The notes below the pieces were generated by a model, which saw nothing but the letters and a program-made list of their open reading frames with translations, searched no databases and had not been told where the DNA came from. 5,639 nucleotides of DNA. Source: JBOFCO01 sp051646105 (lineage in GTDB: Bacteria; Pseudomonadota; Alphaproteobacteria; Rhodobacterales; Rhodobacteraceae). The position numbers and the translations under genes were made by a program. The stretch spans positions 1-5,639 of the forward strand of contig JBOFCO010000022.1 of the NCBI GenBank assembly GCA_051646105.1. The letters run 5' to 3'. This document shows, one piece after another, positions 1 through 5,639 of the stretch (the stretch's first letter is position 1; the number at the start of each line of letters is the position of its first letter).

Positions 1-350
1 GACAGTTTCATGCCTGCCACGAAATGCGCCCGCGGCCTGACGCCAAGTGCCACGGGTGGACGCCCGCGAACCATGTCGGTATCACGTGCGGGGCCATCGC
101 GCAGGGTGGCGGTTTCCTCGATCAGTCCTGCTTCGATCAGTTCAGAGGTGATCAGCGTGACCGAAGCGGGGCTGACGGCAAGCTCCTTGGCGACCTGAAC
201 GCGGGGGATGCGCCCCGCCGCCCGGACCCTTTCGAACACCTGCTGCCGAAGGGGGCGCTGCGAATCCGACAAGGGGGGAATCAACGGGCCGCAGCCGCGC
301 AAGTCGGCTTCGGCATCAGTGATCGTGATGGTCTTTTGCTGCGTCAGCAT
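1..350 (-). CDS. xylR: ROK-family transcriptional regulator (XylR/NagC type), N-terminal part, cut by window edge
   Basis: Minus-strand reading frame from ATG at 350-348, open with no stop for 116 codons to the left edge, so the C-terminal part is missing. Residues about 31-80 form a winged helix-turn-helix. A helix around RPLRQQVFERVRAAG leads to the HTH core RVQVAKELAVSPASVTLITSELIEAGLI (residues 50-77), typical of the MarR-like N-terminus of ROK repressors. The wing holds a GRPPVAL motif (96-102), and FVAGMKL (110-116) matches the first strand of the ROK sugar-kinase-like domain. It is transcribed divergently from a xylose operon, so it is very probably the xylose-responsive repressor. The effector is inferred from context, since the sugar-binding domain lies outside the window. 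No Shine-Dalgarno sequence is visible before the ATG, where the leader is AT-rich, and no better in-frame start was found nearby. Family call is strong; the xylR symbol rests on the neighbours. Confidence 0.88.
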   Translation of the reverse strand, partial: MLTQQKTITITDAEADLRGCGPLIPPLSDSQRPLRQQVFERVRAAGRIPRVQVAKELAVSPASVTLITSELIEAGLIEETATLRDGPARDTDMVRGRPPVALGVRPRAHFVAGMKL

Positions 351-353
351 TAT

Positions 354-368
354 TTTTGATATCGAATA
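354..368. promoter_or_regulatory. Candidate XylR operator 1, next to the regulator start
   Basis: The 15-mer TTTTGATATCGAATA lies 3 bases upstream of the regulator start codon in an AT-rich stretch. Its core TTTGATATCGAA (355-366) is palindromic at 5 of 6 base pairs, centred on GATATC. It matches a second site at 468-482 in 11 of 15 positions, giving a shared pattern TTTTGAYAWCKAAWA. ROK repressors are known to bind AT-rich imperfect palindromes. The position suggests autoregulation of xylR. Binding is inferred only. Confidence 0.45.
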
Positions 369-464
369 AAAACGGGGGTCATTTTGCTGGATAGCTCTGT
401 TTTTTGCCGCGACGCAGCAAGTTCTCGATAGTATCTGCTCACGTGGAAGCATTGACGGCTATTT

Positions 465-485
465 TTATTTTGACAACTAAAATTA
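465..485. promoter_or_regulatory. Candidate XylR operator 2, overlapping the xylF -35 box
   Basis: The inverted repeat ATTTT (467-471) / AAAAT (479-483) has a 7-base spacer, and the outer pair T465/A485 also matches. The 15-mer TTTTGACAACTAAAA (468-482) is related to the site at 354-368 (11 of 15 identical). It covers the TTGACA hexamer at 470-475, so a bound repressor would block RNA polymerase. The AT-rich arms around a central spacer resemble NagC/Mlc-type ROK operators in general form. Inference from position and symmetry. Confidence 0.5.
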
Positions 486-498
486 TTGATCGCATCTT
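470..498 (+). promoter_or_regulatory. Probable sigma-70 promoter of the xylFHGBA operon
   Basis: A perfect -35 hexamer TTGACA (470-475) is followed after 17 bases by CATCTT (493-498), a weak -10 match with 3 of 6 consensus positions. A weakly conserved -10 is common in alphaproteobacteria. This predicts transcription starting near 505 and a leader of about 50 bases before the xylF ATG. A short GC stem in that leader (GGCC 527-530 with GGCC 535-538, loop TTTG) ends 7 bases before the ribosome-binding site. The -35 lies inside a candidate operator. Confidence 0.5.
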
Positions 499-545
499 TG
501 CCGTGTCAGGACGAATCTGTCCGGCAGGCCTTTGGGCCAACAATC

Positions 546-552
546 GGGAGGA
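546..552 (+). promoter_or_regulatory. xylF ribosome binding site
   Basis: GGGAGGA ends 4 bases before ATG 557. It fixes the xylF start at 557 rather than the in-frame TTG at 404. The longer reading would place 51 extra residues ahead of an obvious signal peptide and would include the promoter. Confidence 0.8.
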
Positions 553-556
553 CTAC

Positions 557-1582
557 ATGCATAAATCCATTCTGGCCGCGGTCGTCGCGGTCGTGGGCTT
601 CTCTTCGGCTGCGCTGGCCGAAGGGCTGACCGTCGGCGTTTCCTGGTCGAATTTCCAGGAAGAGCGCTGGAAAACCGACGAGGCCGCGATCAAGGGCGCG
701 CTGGAAGCGGCGGGCAACACCTACATTTCGGCTGACGCGCAAGGCTCTGCCGCCAAGCAGCTGACGGATGTCGAAGCGCTGATCGCGCAGGGCGCGAATG
801 CGCTGATCATCCTGGCGATGGACAAGGACGCCATCGGTCCGGCGGTGGACAAGGCCGCTGCGGAAGGTATTCCGGTCGTGGGTTATGACCGCCTGATCGA
901 GGACAACCGCGCCTTTTACCTGACCTTCGACAACAAGGGCGTGGGCAAGATCATCGCCGAAACTGTCAAGGCGGCCAAACCTGAAGGCAACTATGCCATC
1001 ATCAAAGGCGACCCCGGTGACCCGAACGCCGCTTTCCTGCTTGAAGGCATGATGGAAGTGATCGGTGCCGATGTCGAGGCGGGCAAGATCAAGATCGTCG
1101 GTGAGGCGTTCTCGGACGGCTGGAAGCCGGAAAATGCCCAAGCCAACATGGAACAGATCCTGACCGCCAACAACAACGCGGTCGATGCTGTTCTTGCCGA
1201 AAACGACGGCATGGCGGGCGGCGTCATCGCGGCACTGTCGGCACAGGGGCTGAACATCCCCGTCGGTGGTCAGGACGGCGACCTTGCCGCACTGAACCGC
1301 GTGGCGCGTGGCAGCCAGACCGTTTCGGTCTGGAAGGACAGCCGCCAGCTTGGTGCGGCGGCTGCCGATATCGCCTCGGCGCTGGCCGGCGGCGCGGCAC
1401 TGGATGCCGTCGAAGGTGGCGTGAAGTGGGCGGGTGGCGAGAAGGGCGTTGAAATGAACGCAATCTTCCTGGCGCCGACGCCCATCACCAAGGACAACCT
1501 GAATATCGTGATCGACGCTGGCCACATCTCGAAAGAGCAGGCATGCGAAGGCGCGATGGAAGGCGTTGCTGCCTGCCAGTAA
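557..1582 (+). CDS. xylF: D-xylose ABC transporter periplasmic substrate-binding protein
   Basis: 341 residues, close to the 330 of E. coli XylF. Residues 1-21 are a Sec signal peptide: a short basic start (MHKS), a hydrophobic core and an ALA cleavage site before E22. The mature protein is a two-lobed periplasmic binding protein of the ribose/xylose type. Recalled XylF features are visible: ERW (36-38), GYDRLI (109-114), FDN (124-126), GDPGDPNA (151-158), DGWKPENA (187-194), TANNN (203-207), END (215-217), AGG..ALSAQGL (220-232) and GQDGDLA (238-244). It binds xylose in the periplasm and delivers it to XylH. It is the first gene of the operon, preceded by a good ribosome-binding site. The only two cysteines, C330 and C340, lie in the last 12 residues, a tail E. 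coli XylF lacks, and may form a disulfide. A related pentose cannot be excluded as ligand, but xylA and xylB alongside favour xylose. Confidence 0.95.
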   Translation: MHKSILAAVVAVVGFSSAALAEGLTVGVSWSNFQEERWKTDEAAIKGALEAAGNTYISADAQGSAAKQLTDVEALIAQGANALIILAMDKDAIGPAVDKAAAEGIPVVGYDRLIEDNRAFYLTFDNKGVGKIIAETVKAAKPEGNYAIIKGDPGDPNAAFLLEGMMEVIGADVEAGKIKIVGEAFSDGWKPENAQANMEQILTANNNAVDAVLAENDGMAGGVIAALSAQGLNIPVGGQDGDLAALNRVARGSQTVSVWKDSRQLGAAAADIASALAGGAALDAVEGGVKWAGGEKGVEMNAIFLAPTPITKDNLNIVIDAGHISKEQACEGAMEGVAACQ

Positions 1583-1596
1583 CGGCGTGACAGTTT

Positions 1597-1622
1597 CCGG
1601 CGCGGCAGTCATGCCGCGCCGG
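1597..1622 (+). terminator. Strong intercistronic hairpin after xylF (partial terminator or mRNA stabiliser)
   Basis: A perfect 11-bp inverted repeat, CCGGCGCGGCA (1597-1607) and TGCCGCGCCGG (1612-1622), has a 4-base loop GTCA; T1596/G1623 could add a wobble pair. It starts 15 bases after the xylF stop. The downstream stretch GCTTCTTCTGC is pyrimidine-rich but not a true T-run, so full intrinsic termination is doubtful. Such hairpins behind binding-protein genes are known to stabilise the upstream message or reduce read-through, raising the binding protein above the permease. That role is inferred here. Confidence 0.7.
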
Positions 1623-1648
1623 GCTTCTTCTGCAAGTTCAGGCGGCCA

Positions 1649-1667
1649 CAGGCAATTTCATTGCCTG
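1649..1667 (+). repeat. Second small hairpin in the xylF-xylH gap
   Basis: CAGGCAAT (1649-1656) and ATTGCCTG (1660-1667) form a perfect 8-bp stem around a 3-base loop TTC. It lies 27 bases after the main hairpin and 44 bases before xylH. It has no T-tract. It may be a processing or stability element, or influence xylH translation. The repeat is seen directly; the function is unknown. Confidence 0.5.
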
Positions 1668-1705
1668 GCAGCGGCTTTGTATTCCCTCACCCTTCATTAA
1701 CGGAC

Positions 1706-1710
1706 GAGGA
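1706..1710 (+). promoter_or_regulatory. xylH ribosome binding site, unusually close to the ATG
   Basis: GAGGA lies only one base from ATG 1712, tighter than the other sites in this operon. A weaker GGA at 1702-1704 has ordinary spacing. The only upstream in-frame start is TTG 1661, which lies inside a hairpin stem with no ribosome-binding site, so ATG 1712 is preferred. Low initiation at xylH would fit a lower need for permease than for XylF. Confidence 0.45.
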
Positions 1711-1711
1711 C

Positions 1712-3031
1712 ATGACCCAAGCCACCACAAATACCGGACAACCCGAACCGCAAGACGGTGCCATCGCCCGCTTTTTGAAGGCGACAGAAATCGACACCCG
1801 TCTGCTGGGGATGATCGGGGCATTGCTGCTGATCTGGGTCGGCTTTCATCTGTACGGGATGATCGTGAACGGGCAGGGGGCGTTCCTGACCCCGCGCAAC
1901 CTGTGGAACCTTTCGGTGCAGACGGCATCTGTGGGCATCATGGCCTGCGGGATGGTCTTGGTCATCATTACCCGGCATATCGACCTGTCGGTCGGGTCGG
2001 TGCTGGGTTTCACCGCGATGATCATGGGGATCACGCAGGTCTGGTGGCTGCCGGATGTGTTCGGGCTGGGCCATCCGGCGATCTGGGTCATCACCACAAT
2101 CGTCGGTATCGCCCTTGGCGCGCTGATCGGGGCCTTTCAGGGCTGGCTGGTCGCCTATCGCGGCATTCCGGCATTCATCGTTACGCTGGGCGGGCTGCTG
2201 ATCTGGCGTGGTGCGGCATTCCTGGTGGCGCGGGGCGAAACCATTTCGCCGGTGGACAGCACCTTTGCCCTGCTTGGCGGCGGGCCCTATGGATCGATCG
2301 GTGCGACGGGAAGCTGGATCGTCGGGTTTCTGGCCTGTGCGGGCATCCTGTGGATGCTGGTTTCGGGGCGGAAAAGCCGCCGCAGGCACGGCTTCGCACT
2401 GCGACCAATGTGGGCAGAATATTTTCTTGCCATACTGGGATGCGGTGTTGTGCTGGGGGCAACGGCCATCGTCAATGCCTATCCCTGGCCCAAGGGCATC
2501 GTGGATCAATATGCCAAGGCAAACAACCTCACCGTGCCGGAAGGCGGGATGTTCATCAGCCACGGCTTTGCCATTCCGGTGCTGATCCTGATTGGCGTGG
2601 GGCTGGTGATGACGGTCATCATGAATCGCACCCGTTTCGGGCGCTACGTCTATGCCATCGGCGGCAACCCTGACGCGGCGGAGCTTTCGGGGATCAACAC
2701 CCGCTGGATGACGGTCAAGATTTTCGCGCTGATGGGTTTTCTGACCGGGCTTTCCGCTGTTGTCGCCTCGGCCCGTCTGAACAGTGCGACAAACGCGCTG
2801 GGGACGCTGGACGAACTTTATGTGATCGCGGCAGCCGTGATCGGCGGCACCTCTCTGGCCGGGGGGGTCGGCACGATTTCGGGCGCAATCCTGGGGGCGC
2901 TGGTGATGCAGAGCCTGCAAACCGGCATGGTGCTGATCGGCTTTGACGCGGCCATCCAGAACATCGTGGTGGGCGGGGTGCTGGTCTTGGCCGTTTATGT
3001 TGACATTCTTTACCGCAAGCGCGCGAAATAA
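1712..3031 (+). CDS. xylH: D-xylose ABC transporter permease
   Basis: 439 residues, an inner-membrane permease of the BPD_transp_2 (ribose/xylose/arabinose) family. About ten hydrophobic segments are visible, roughly at 32-50, 70-87, 93-110, 121-145, 152-172, 202-218, 235-255, 284-304, 335-354, 370-400 and 413-433; the exact count is uncertain. Family signatures include RHIDLSVGS (88-96), GIPAFIVTLGG (151-161), the cytoplasmic ATPase-coupling loop AIGGNPDAAELSGIN (315-329) and AAAVIGGTSLAGGVGT (373-388). It works as a dimer with XylG and receives xylose from XylF. It is longer than E. coli XylH (393 residues). The extra length lies in a polar N-terminus of about 28 residues and a mid-protein region with a basic loop GRKSRRRHGF (219-228) and a soluble loop around 257-283. 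It follows a 129-base gap with two hairpins and precedes xylG by 12 bases. A G7 run occurs at 2861-2867. Confidence 0.95.
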   Translation: MTQATTNTGQPEPQDGAIARFLKATEIDTRLLGMIGALLLIWVGFHLYGMIVNGQGAFLTPRNLWNLSVQTASVGIMACGMVLVIITRHIDLSVGSVLGFTAMIMGITQVWWLPDVFGLGHPAIWVITTIVGIALGALIGAFQGWLVAYRGIPAFIVTLGGLLIWRGAAFLVARGETISPVDSTFALLGGGPYGSIGATGSWIVGFLACAGILWMLVSGRKSRRRHGFALRPMWAEYFLAILGCGVVLGATAIVNAYPWPKGIVDQYAKANNLTVPEGGMFISHGFAIPVLILIGVGLVMTVIMNRTRFGRYVYAIGGNPDAAELSGINTRWMTVKIFALMGFLTGLSAVVASARLNSATNALGTLDELYVIAAAVIGGTSLAGGVGTISGAILGALVMQSLQTGMVLIGFDAAIQNIVVGGVLVLAVYVDILYRKRAK

Positions 3032-3043
3032 GAGGGAACAGCC

Positions 3044-3802
3044 ATGACAGATCGCGGAACACCCCTTGTCGAGCTGCGCGACATCTCGATTTCCTTTGGC
3101 GGGATCAAGGCTGTCGACCATGTGACGGTCGATCTTTACCCCGGCGAAGTCGTTGGCCTGCTGGGCCATAACGGCGCAGGAAAATCGACACTTATCAAAT
3201 GCCTGTCCGGTGCCTATCGCGCGGATGCCGGCGATATCCTTATCAATGGCGAAAAGGTCACGATCAACAATCCGCGCGACGCACGTTCGCATAACATCGA
3301 AACGATCTATCAGACGCTGGCGCTGGCAGATAACCTTGATGCCGCATCGAACCTGTTTCTGGGCCGGGAACTGGTGACATCGGCAGGCTTCGTGGACGAT
3401 GCCGCGATGGAAGCCGAAACCCGCAAGATCATGGGGCGGCTTAACCCCAACTTCCGCAAGTTCAACGTGCCGGTTTCGGCGCTTTCTGGCGGGCAGCGGC
3501 AGTCGGTCGCCATCGCCCGCGCGGTCTATTTCAACGCCAAGATCCTTATCATGGACGAACCGACCGCGGCACTTGGCCCGCATGAAACCCAGATGGTTGC
3601 CGAACTGATCCAGGAGCTGAAGAAGCAGGGGCTGGGGATTTTCCTGATAGAACACGACATCCATGCGGTGATGGATCTGTGTGATCGCGCCTCGGTGATG
3701 AAGAACGGTCAGCTTGTGGGCACGGTGAATGTGAACGAGGTGACGGACGACGATATTCTGGGCATGATCATCCTTGGGAAGAAACCAACCAAGGTGGCAT
3801 GA
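3044..3802 (+). CDS. xylG: Sugar ABC transporter ATP-binding protein, single-domain form
   Basis: 252 residues holding one complete nucleotide-binding domain. Walker A is GHNGAGKST (41-49), the Q-loop glutamine is Q90 in IYQTLALADNLDA, the ABC signature is LSGGQ (147-151), Walker B is ILIMDEP (167-173) with catalytic E172, and the switch histidine is H204 in IEHD. The D-loop reads AALGPH (175-180) rather than SALD. It hydrolyses ATP to drive xylose import through XylH on the cytoplasmic face. E. coli XylG is about twice as long (513 residues, two fused ATPase domains). Here the frame ends cleanly after one domain and the next gene begins immediately, so this is not a truncation. It must act as a homodimer, like the single-domain FrcA-type ATPases of alphaproteobacteria. 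Ribosome-binding site GAGGGA (3032-3037) has a 6-base spacer. Family is certain; the xylG symbol comes from context. Confidence 0.93.
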   Translation: MTDRGTPLVELRDISISFGGIKAVDHVTVDLYPGEVVGLLGHNGAGKSTLIKCLSGAYRADAGDILINGEKVTINNPRDARSHNIETIYQTLALADNLDAASNLFLGRELVTSAGFVDDAAMEAETRKIMGRLNPNFRKFNVPVSALSGGQRQSVAIARAVYFNAKILIMDEPTAALGPHETQMVAELIQELKKQGLGIFLIEHDIHAVMDLCDRASVMKNGQLVGTVNVNEVTDDDILGMIILGKKPTKVA

Positions 3803-5238
3803 TGTATATCGGGCTCGATCTCGGCACTTCGGGGCTGAAGGGCATATTGATCGATGATGCGCAGAAGGTGGTGGCCGAAGCATCGGCCCCGCTGACCGTC
3901 CAACGACCGCACGAAGGTTGGTCGGAGCAGCGCCCGCAAGAGTGGATTGCCGCATCCGAGACGGTGCTGGCCGAATTGGCAAAGCATGGCCTGTCAAAGG
4001 TGAAGGGCATCGGTCTTTCGGGGCATATGCACGGTGCGACCCTGCTGGATGCTGCCGATGATGTGCTGCGCCCCTGCATTCTGTGGAATGATACGCGCAG
4101 CCATGCCGAGGCTGCGGCGATGGACGCCGATCCGGCCTTTCGCGCGATTTCCGGCAATATCGTCTTTCCGGGGTTTACCGCCCCGAAACTTGCCTGGGTC
4201 GCAAAGCATGAACCTGCAATCTTTGCCAGGATTGGCAAGGTGTTGCTGCCAAAAGATTATTTGCGCCTATGGCTGACGGGCGAGCATGTGGCCGAGATGT
4301 CTGATGCCGCCGGGACAAGCTGGCTGAATACCGGCGGGCGCGACTGGTCGGACGAGCTTCTGGCAAAATCCGGTCTGTCACGGGCACAGATGCCTCGCCT
4401 GGTTGAGGGGTCACAGGTTTCGGGGACGGTCCGGTCCGATCTTGCCAGCCGTTATGGTCTGCCCGCGGGCGTGGTCGTCGCGGGCGGCGGAGGGGACAAC
4501 GCCGCTTCCGGCATCGGGGTCGGGGTGGTGAAGGCCGGACAGGCTTTTGTCAGCCTTGGCACCTCGGGTGTGCTGTTCGCCGCGAACGATGGGTATCAGC
4601 CCGATCCGGCAACGGCGGTTCATACCTTTTGCCACGCACTGCCGGGGACGTGGCACCAGATGGGCGTCATCCTTGCAGCGACAGACGCGCTGAACTGGTT
4701 TGCCAATCTTACCGGGGCCGATGCTGCCACGCTGACGACTGGTCTTGGGGTGTTGCAGGCCCCCGGCAAGGCCCGTTTCCTGCCCTACCTGGGGGGGGAG
4801 CGCACGCCGCTGAACGATGCGTCGGTGCGCGGGGCATTTATCGGGCTGGAACATGCAACGGATCGCGCTGCAGCCACCCGCGCCGTGCTGGAGGGTGTGA
4901 CCTTTGCCATCCGCGACAGCCGGGATGCGCTTGCGGCCACTGGCACGCAGATCGGCAGCCTGCTGGCTGTTGGCGGTGGCTCGCGTTCCAATTACTGGCT
5001 GAAAGCGATCGCCACGGCGCTTGGCACGCCGGTTTCCGTGCCCGTGGCCGGTGACTTCGGCGGCGCATTGGGGGCCGCACGGCTGGGCATGATGGCCGCG
5101 ACCGGGGCAGGGGCAGAGATCGCCACCATGCCGCAGATCGAACGCGAAGTTACCCCCGACACTGCGCTGACAGACGCTTTCGATGCGGGCTATGCCCGCT
5201 ATCGCGCCGCACAATCCGCAATCCGAGGACTGACATGA
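3802..5238 (+). CDS. xylB: Xylulokinase
   Basis: 478 residues from ATG 3802 (E. coli XylB has 484), FGGY carbohydrate kinase family. It phosphorylates D-xylulose with ATP to D-xylulose 5-phosphate in the cytoplasm. Numbering from the second Met, it opens MYIGLDLGTSG with conserved D6. MHGATLLD (76-83), ILWND (93-97), FTAPKL (125-130), LLPKDYLR (148-155) and MSDAAGT (166-172) form the sugar-binding part. GGGDNAA (229-235) carries the catalytic aspartate D232. SLGTSG (251-256), ERTP (333-336), AVLEGV (361-366) and GGGSRS (391-396) belong to the ATP-binding half. Two adjacent ATGs (3799 and 3802) overlap the xylG stop. I prefer 3802 because the E. coli protein starts MYIG and AAGG (3791-3794) is then better spaced; 3799 adds one Met. 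A G8 run at 4791-4798 encodes part of LGGE. The frame is intact. Confidence 0.96.
   Translation: MYIGLDLGTSGLKGILIDDAQKVVAEASAPLTVQRPHEGWSEQRPQEWIAASETVLAELAKHGLSKVKGIGLSGHMHGATLLDAADDVLRPCILWNDTRSHAEAAAMDADPAFRAISGNIVFPGFTAPKLAWVAKHEPAIFARIGKVLLPKDYLRLWLTGEHVAEMSDAAGTSWLNTGGRDWSDELLAKSGLSRAQMPRLVEGSQVSGTVRSDLASRYGLPAGVVVAGGGGDNAASGIGVGVVKAGQAFVSLGTSGVLFAANDGYQPDPATAVHTFCHALPGTWHQMGVILAATDALNWFANLTGADAATLTTGLGVLQAPGKARFLPYLGGERTPLNDASVRGAFIGLEHATDRAAATRAVLEGVTFAIRDSRDALAATGTQIGSLLAVGGGSRSNYWLKAIATALGTPVSVPVAGDFGGALGAARLGMMAATGAGAEIATMPQIEREVTPDTALTDAFDAGYARYRAAQSAIRGLT
5225..5229 (+). promoter_or_regulatory. xylA ribosome binding site inside xylB
   Basis: GAGGA within the last codons of xylB is followed by a 5-base spacer and ATG 5235. 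The xylA ATG overlaps the xylB stop as ATGA, the usual arrangement for translational coupling. Confidence 0.7.
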
Positions 5239-5639
5239 CAGACTTCTTCAAAGGCATTCCGAAAATCCGCTACGAAGGTGCCGACAGCCAGAACGAATTT
5301 TCCTTTCGCCACTACAACCCGAATGAGGTCGTGGCGGGCAAGCGGATGGAGGATCATCTGCGCTTTTCCGTGGCGTACTGGCATTCCTTTGCCTGGCAGG
5401 GTGGCGATCCTTTTGGCGGACAGACGTTCCAGCGCCCGTGGTTCGGGGAAACCATGGCACTGGCGAAACTGAAAGCGGATGTGGCGTTCGAGATGTTCGA
5501 TATCCTTGATGCGCCGTTCTATGCGTTCCACGACGCCGATGCCCGTCCGGAGGGCGCGACGTTTGCCGAAAGCAAACGCAATCTGGAAGAGATTGTCGAC
5601 TACATTGCCGCAAAACAGGAAGGGTCAAAGACCCGGCTG
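5235..5639 (+). CDS. xylA: Xylose isomerase, N-terminal part, cut by window edge
   Basis: 135 codons are present with no stop; the family is about 440 residues, so roughly two thirds is missing. The enzyme interconverts D-xylose and D-xylulose in the cytoplasm using divalent metal ions, supplying XylB. The N-terminus aligns closely with E. coli XylA: IRYEG (11-15), FRHYNP (24-29), GKRMEDHLRF (35-44), YWHSFAW (48-54), DPFG (58-61), ALAKLKADVAFE (75-86) and the active-site stretch FYAFHDAD (95-102). H99 and D102 correspond to the catalytic His101 and Asp104 of E. coli. The N-terminal extension before the barrel is that of class II isomerases. The ATG overlaps the xylB stop by four bases, so expression is coupled to xylB. 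Activity cannot be confirmed because the metal-binding residues lie beyond the window. Confidence 0.95.
   Translation, partial: MTDFFKGIPKIRYEGADSQNEFSFRHYNPNEVVAGKRMEDHLRFSVAYWHSFAWQGGDPFGGQTFQRPWFGETMALAKLKADVAFEMFDILDAPFYAFHDADARPEGATFAESKRNLEEIVDYIAAKQEGSKTRL

Noticed and set aside
24..359. Plus-strand open frame at the left edge (111 codons)
   Set aside because: It is opposite the clear winged-helix and ROK start of the divergent regulator and has no recognisable domain.
452..483. Alternative promoter TTGACG (452-457) with TAAAAT (478-483)
   Set aside because: The 20-base spacer is too long for a good sigma-70 promoter. TTGACA at 470 with 17-base spacing is better, although the TAAAAT box itself matches well.
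509..522. GGAC/GTCC hairpin in the xylF leader as a possible riboswitch or attenuator
   Set aside because: Only 4 base pairs with a 6-base loop, no terminator and too little sequence for an aptamer, so probably chance.
404..556. N-terminal extension of xylF from TTG 404
   Set aside because: It would place 51 residues before a clear signal peptide, overlaps the promoter, and lacks a ribosome-binding site, whereas ATG 557 has one.
506..1612. Minus-strand open frame opposite xylF (368 codons)
   Set aside because: Antisense shadow: low-complexity composition, no family resemblance, and it covers the whole of a clear xylF and its leader.
1661..1711. N-terminal extension of xylH from TTG 1661
   Set aside because: The TTG lies in the right arm of a hairpin with no ribosome-binding site, and the added residues show no family similarity that I can recognise.
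1697..3997. Very long open frame on the minus strand (766 codons) opposite xylH and xylG
   Set aside because: It is a shadow of GC-rich genes with strong third-position bias. The translation is rich in His, Arg, Gln and Pro with no recognisable domain, and the plus-strand genes are certain.

Overview
The window holds most of a D-xylose uptake and catabolism locus from a GC-rich alphaproteobacterium. It looks like Rhodobacterales (Paracoccus/Rhodobacter-like). That placement is an inference from the GC-rich coding sequence, the ROK-regulator plus xylF-H-G-B-A layout and the half-size sugar ATPase; no phylogenetic marker is present. Every gene can be assigned to a known family. I see no mobile element, CRISPR array, tRNA, rRNA or phage gene, and no evidence for a wholly new system.

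Layout. On the minus strand, 350 to 3 is the N-terminal part of a ROK-family (XylR/NagC type) regulator that runs off the left edge. A control region of about 200 bases (351-556) separates it from a plus-strand operon. That region is AT-rich, unlike everything around it. It carries two related, partly palindromic 15-base sites: one is next to the regulator start, the other lies on a perfect TTGACA -35 box. The operon then reads: xylF (periplasmic xylose-binding protein, 557-1582); a 129-base gap with two hairpins; xylH (permease, 1712-3031); xylG (single-domain ATPase, 3044-3802); xylB (xylulokinase, about 3802-5238); and xylA (xylose isomerase, from 5235, cut by the right edge). The xylH-xylG gap is 12 bases, and the xylG/xylB and xylB/xylA junctions overlap, so these four genes should be one translationally coupled unit.

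How it works together. XylF captures xylose in the periplasm. The XylH membrane channel, powered by XylG, imports it. XylA isomerises xylose to D-xylulose, and XylB phosphorylates that to D-xylulose 5-phosphate for the pentose phosphate pathway. The divergent ROK protein probably represses the operon, and perhaps itself, until xylose is present. The hairpin after xylF is well placed to make the binding protein more abundant than the membrane and enzyme components.

Most worth checking: the paired candidate operators, the 11-bp hairpin behind xylF, the half-length XylG, and the two-cysteine tail of XylF.
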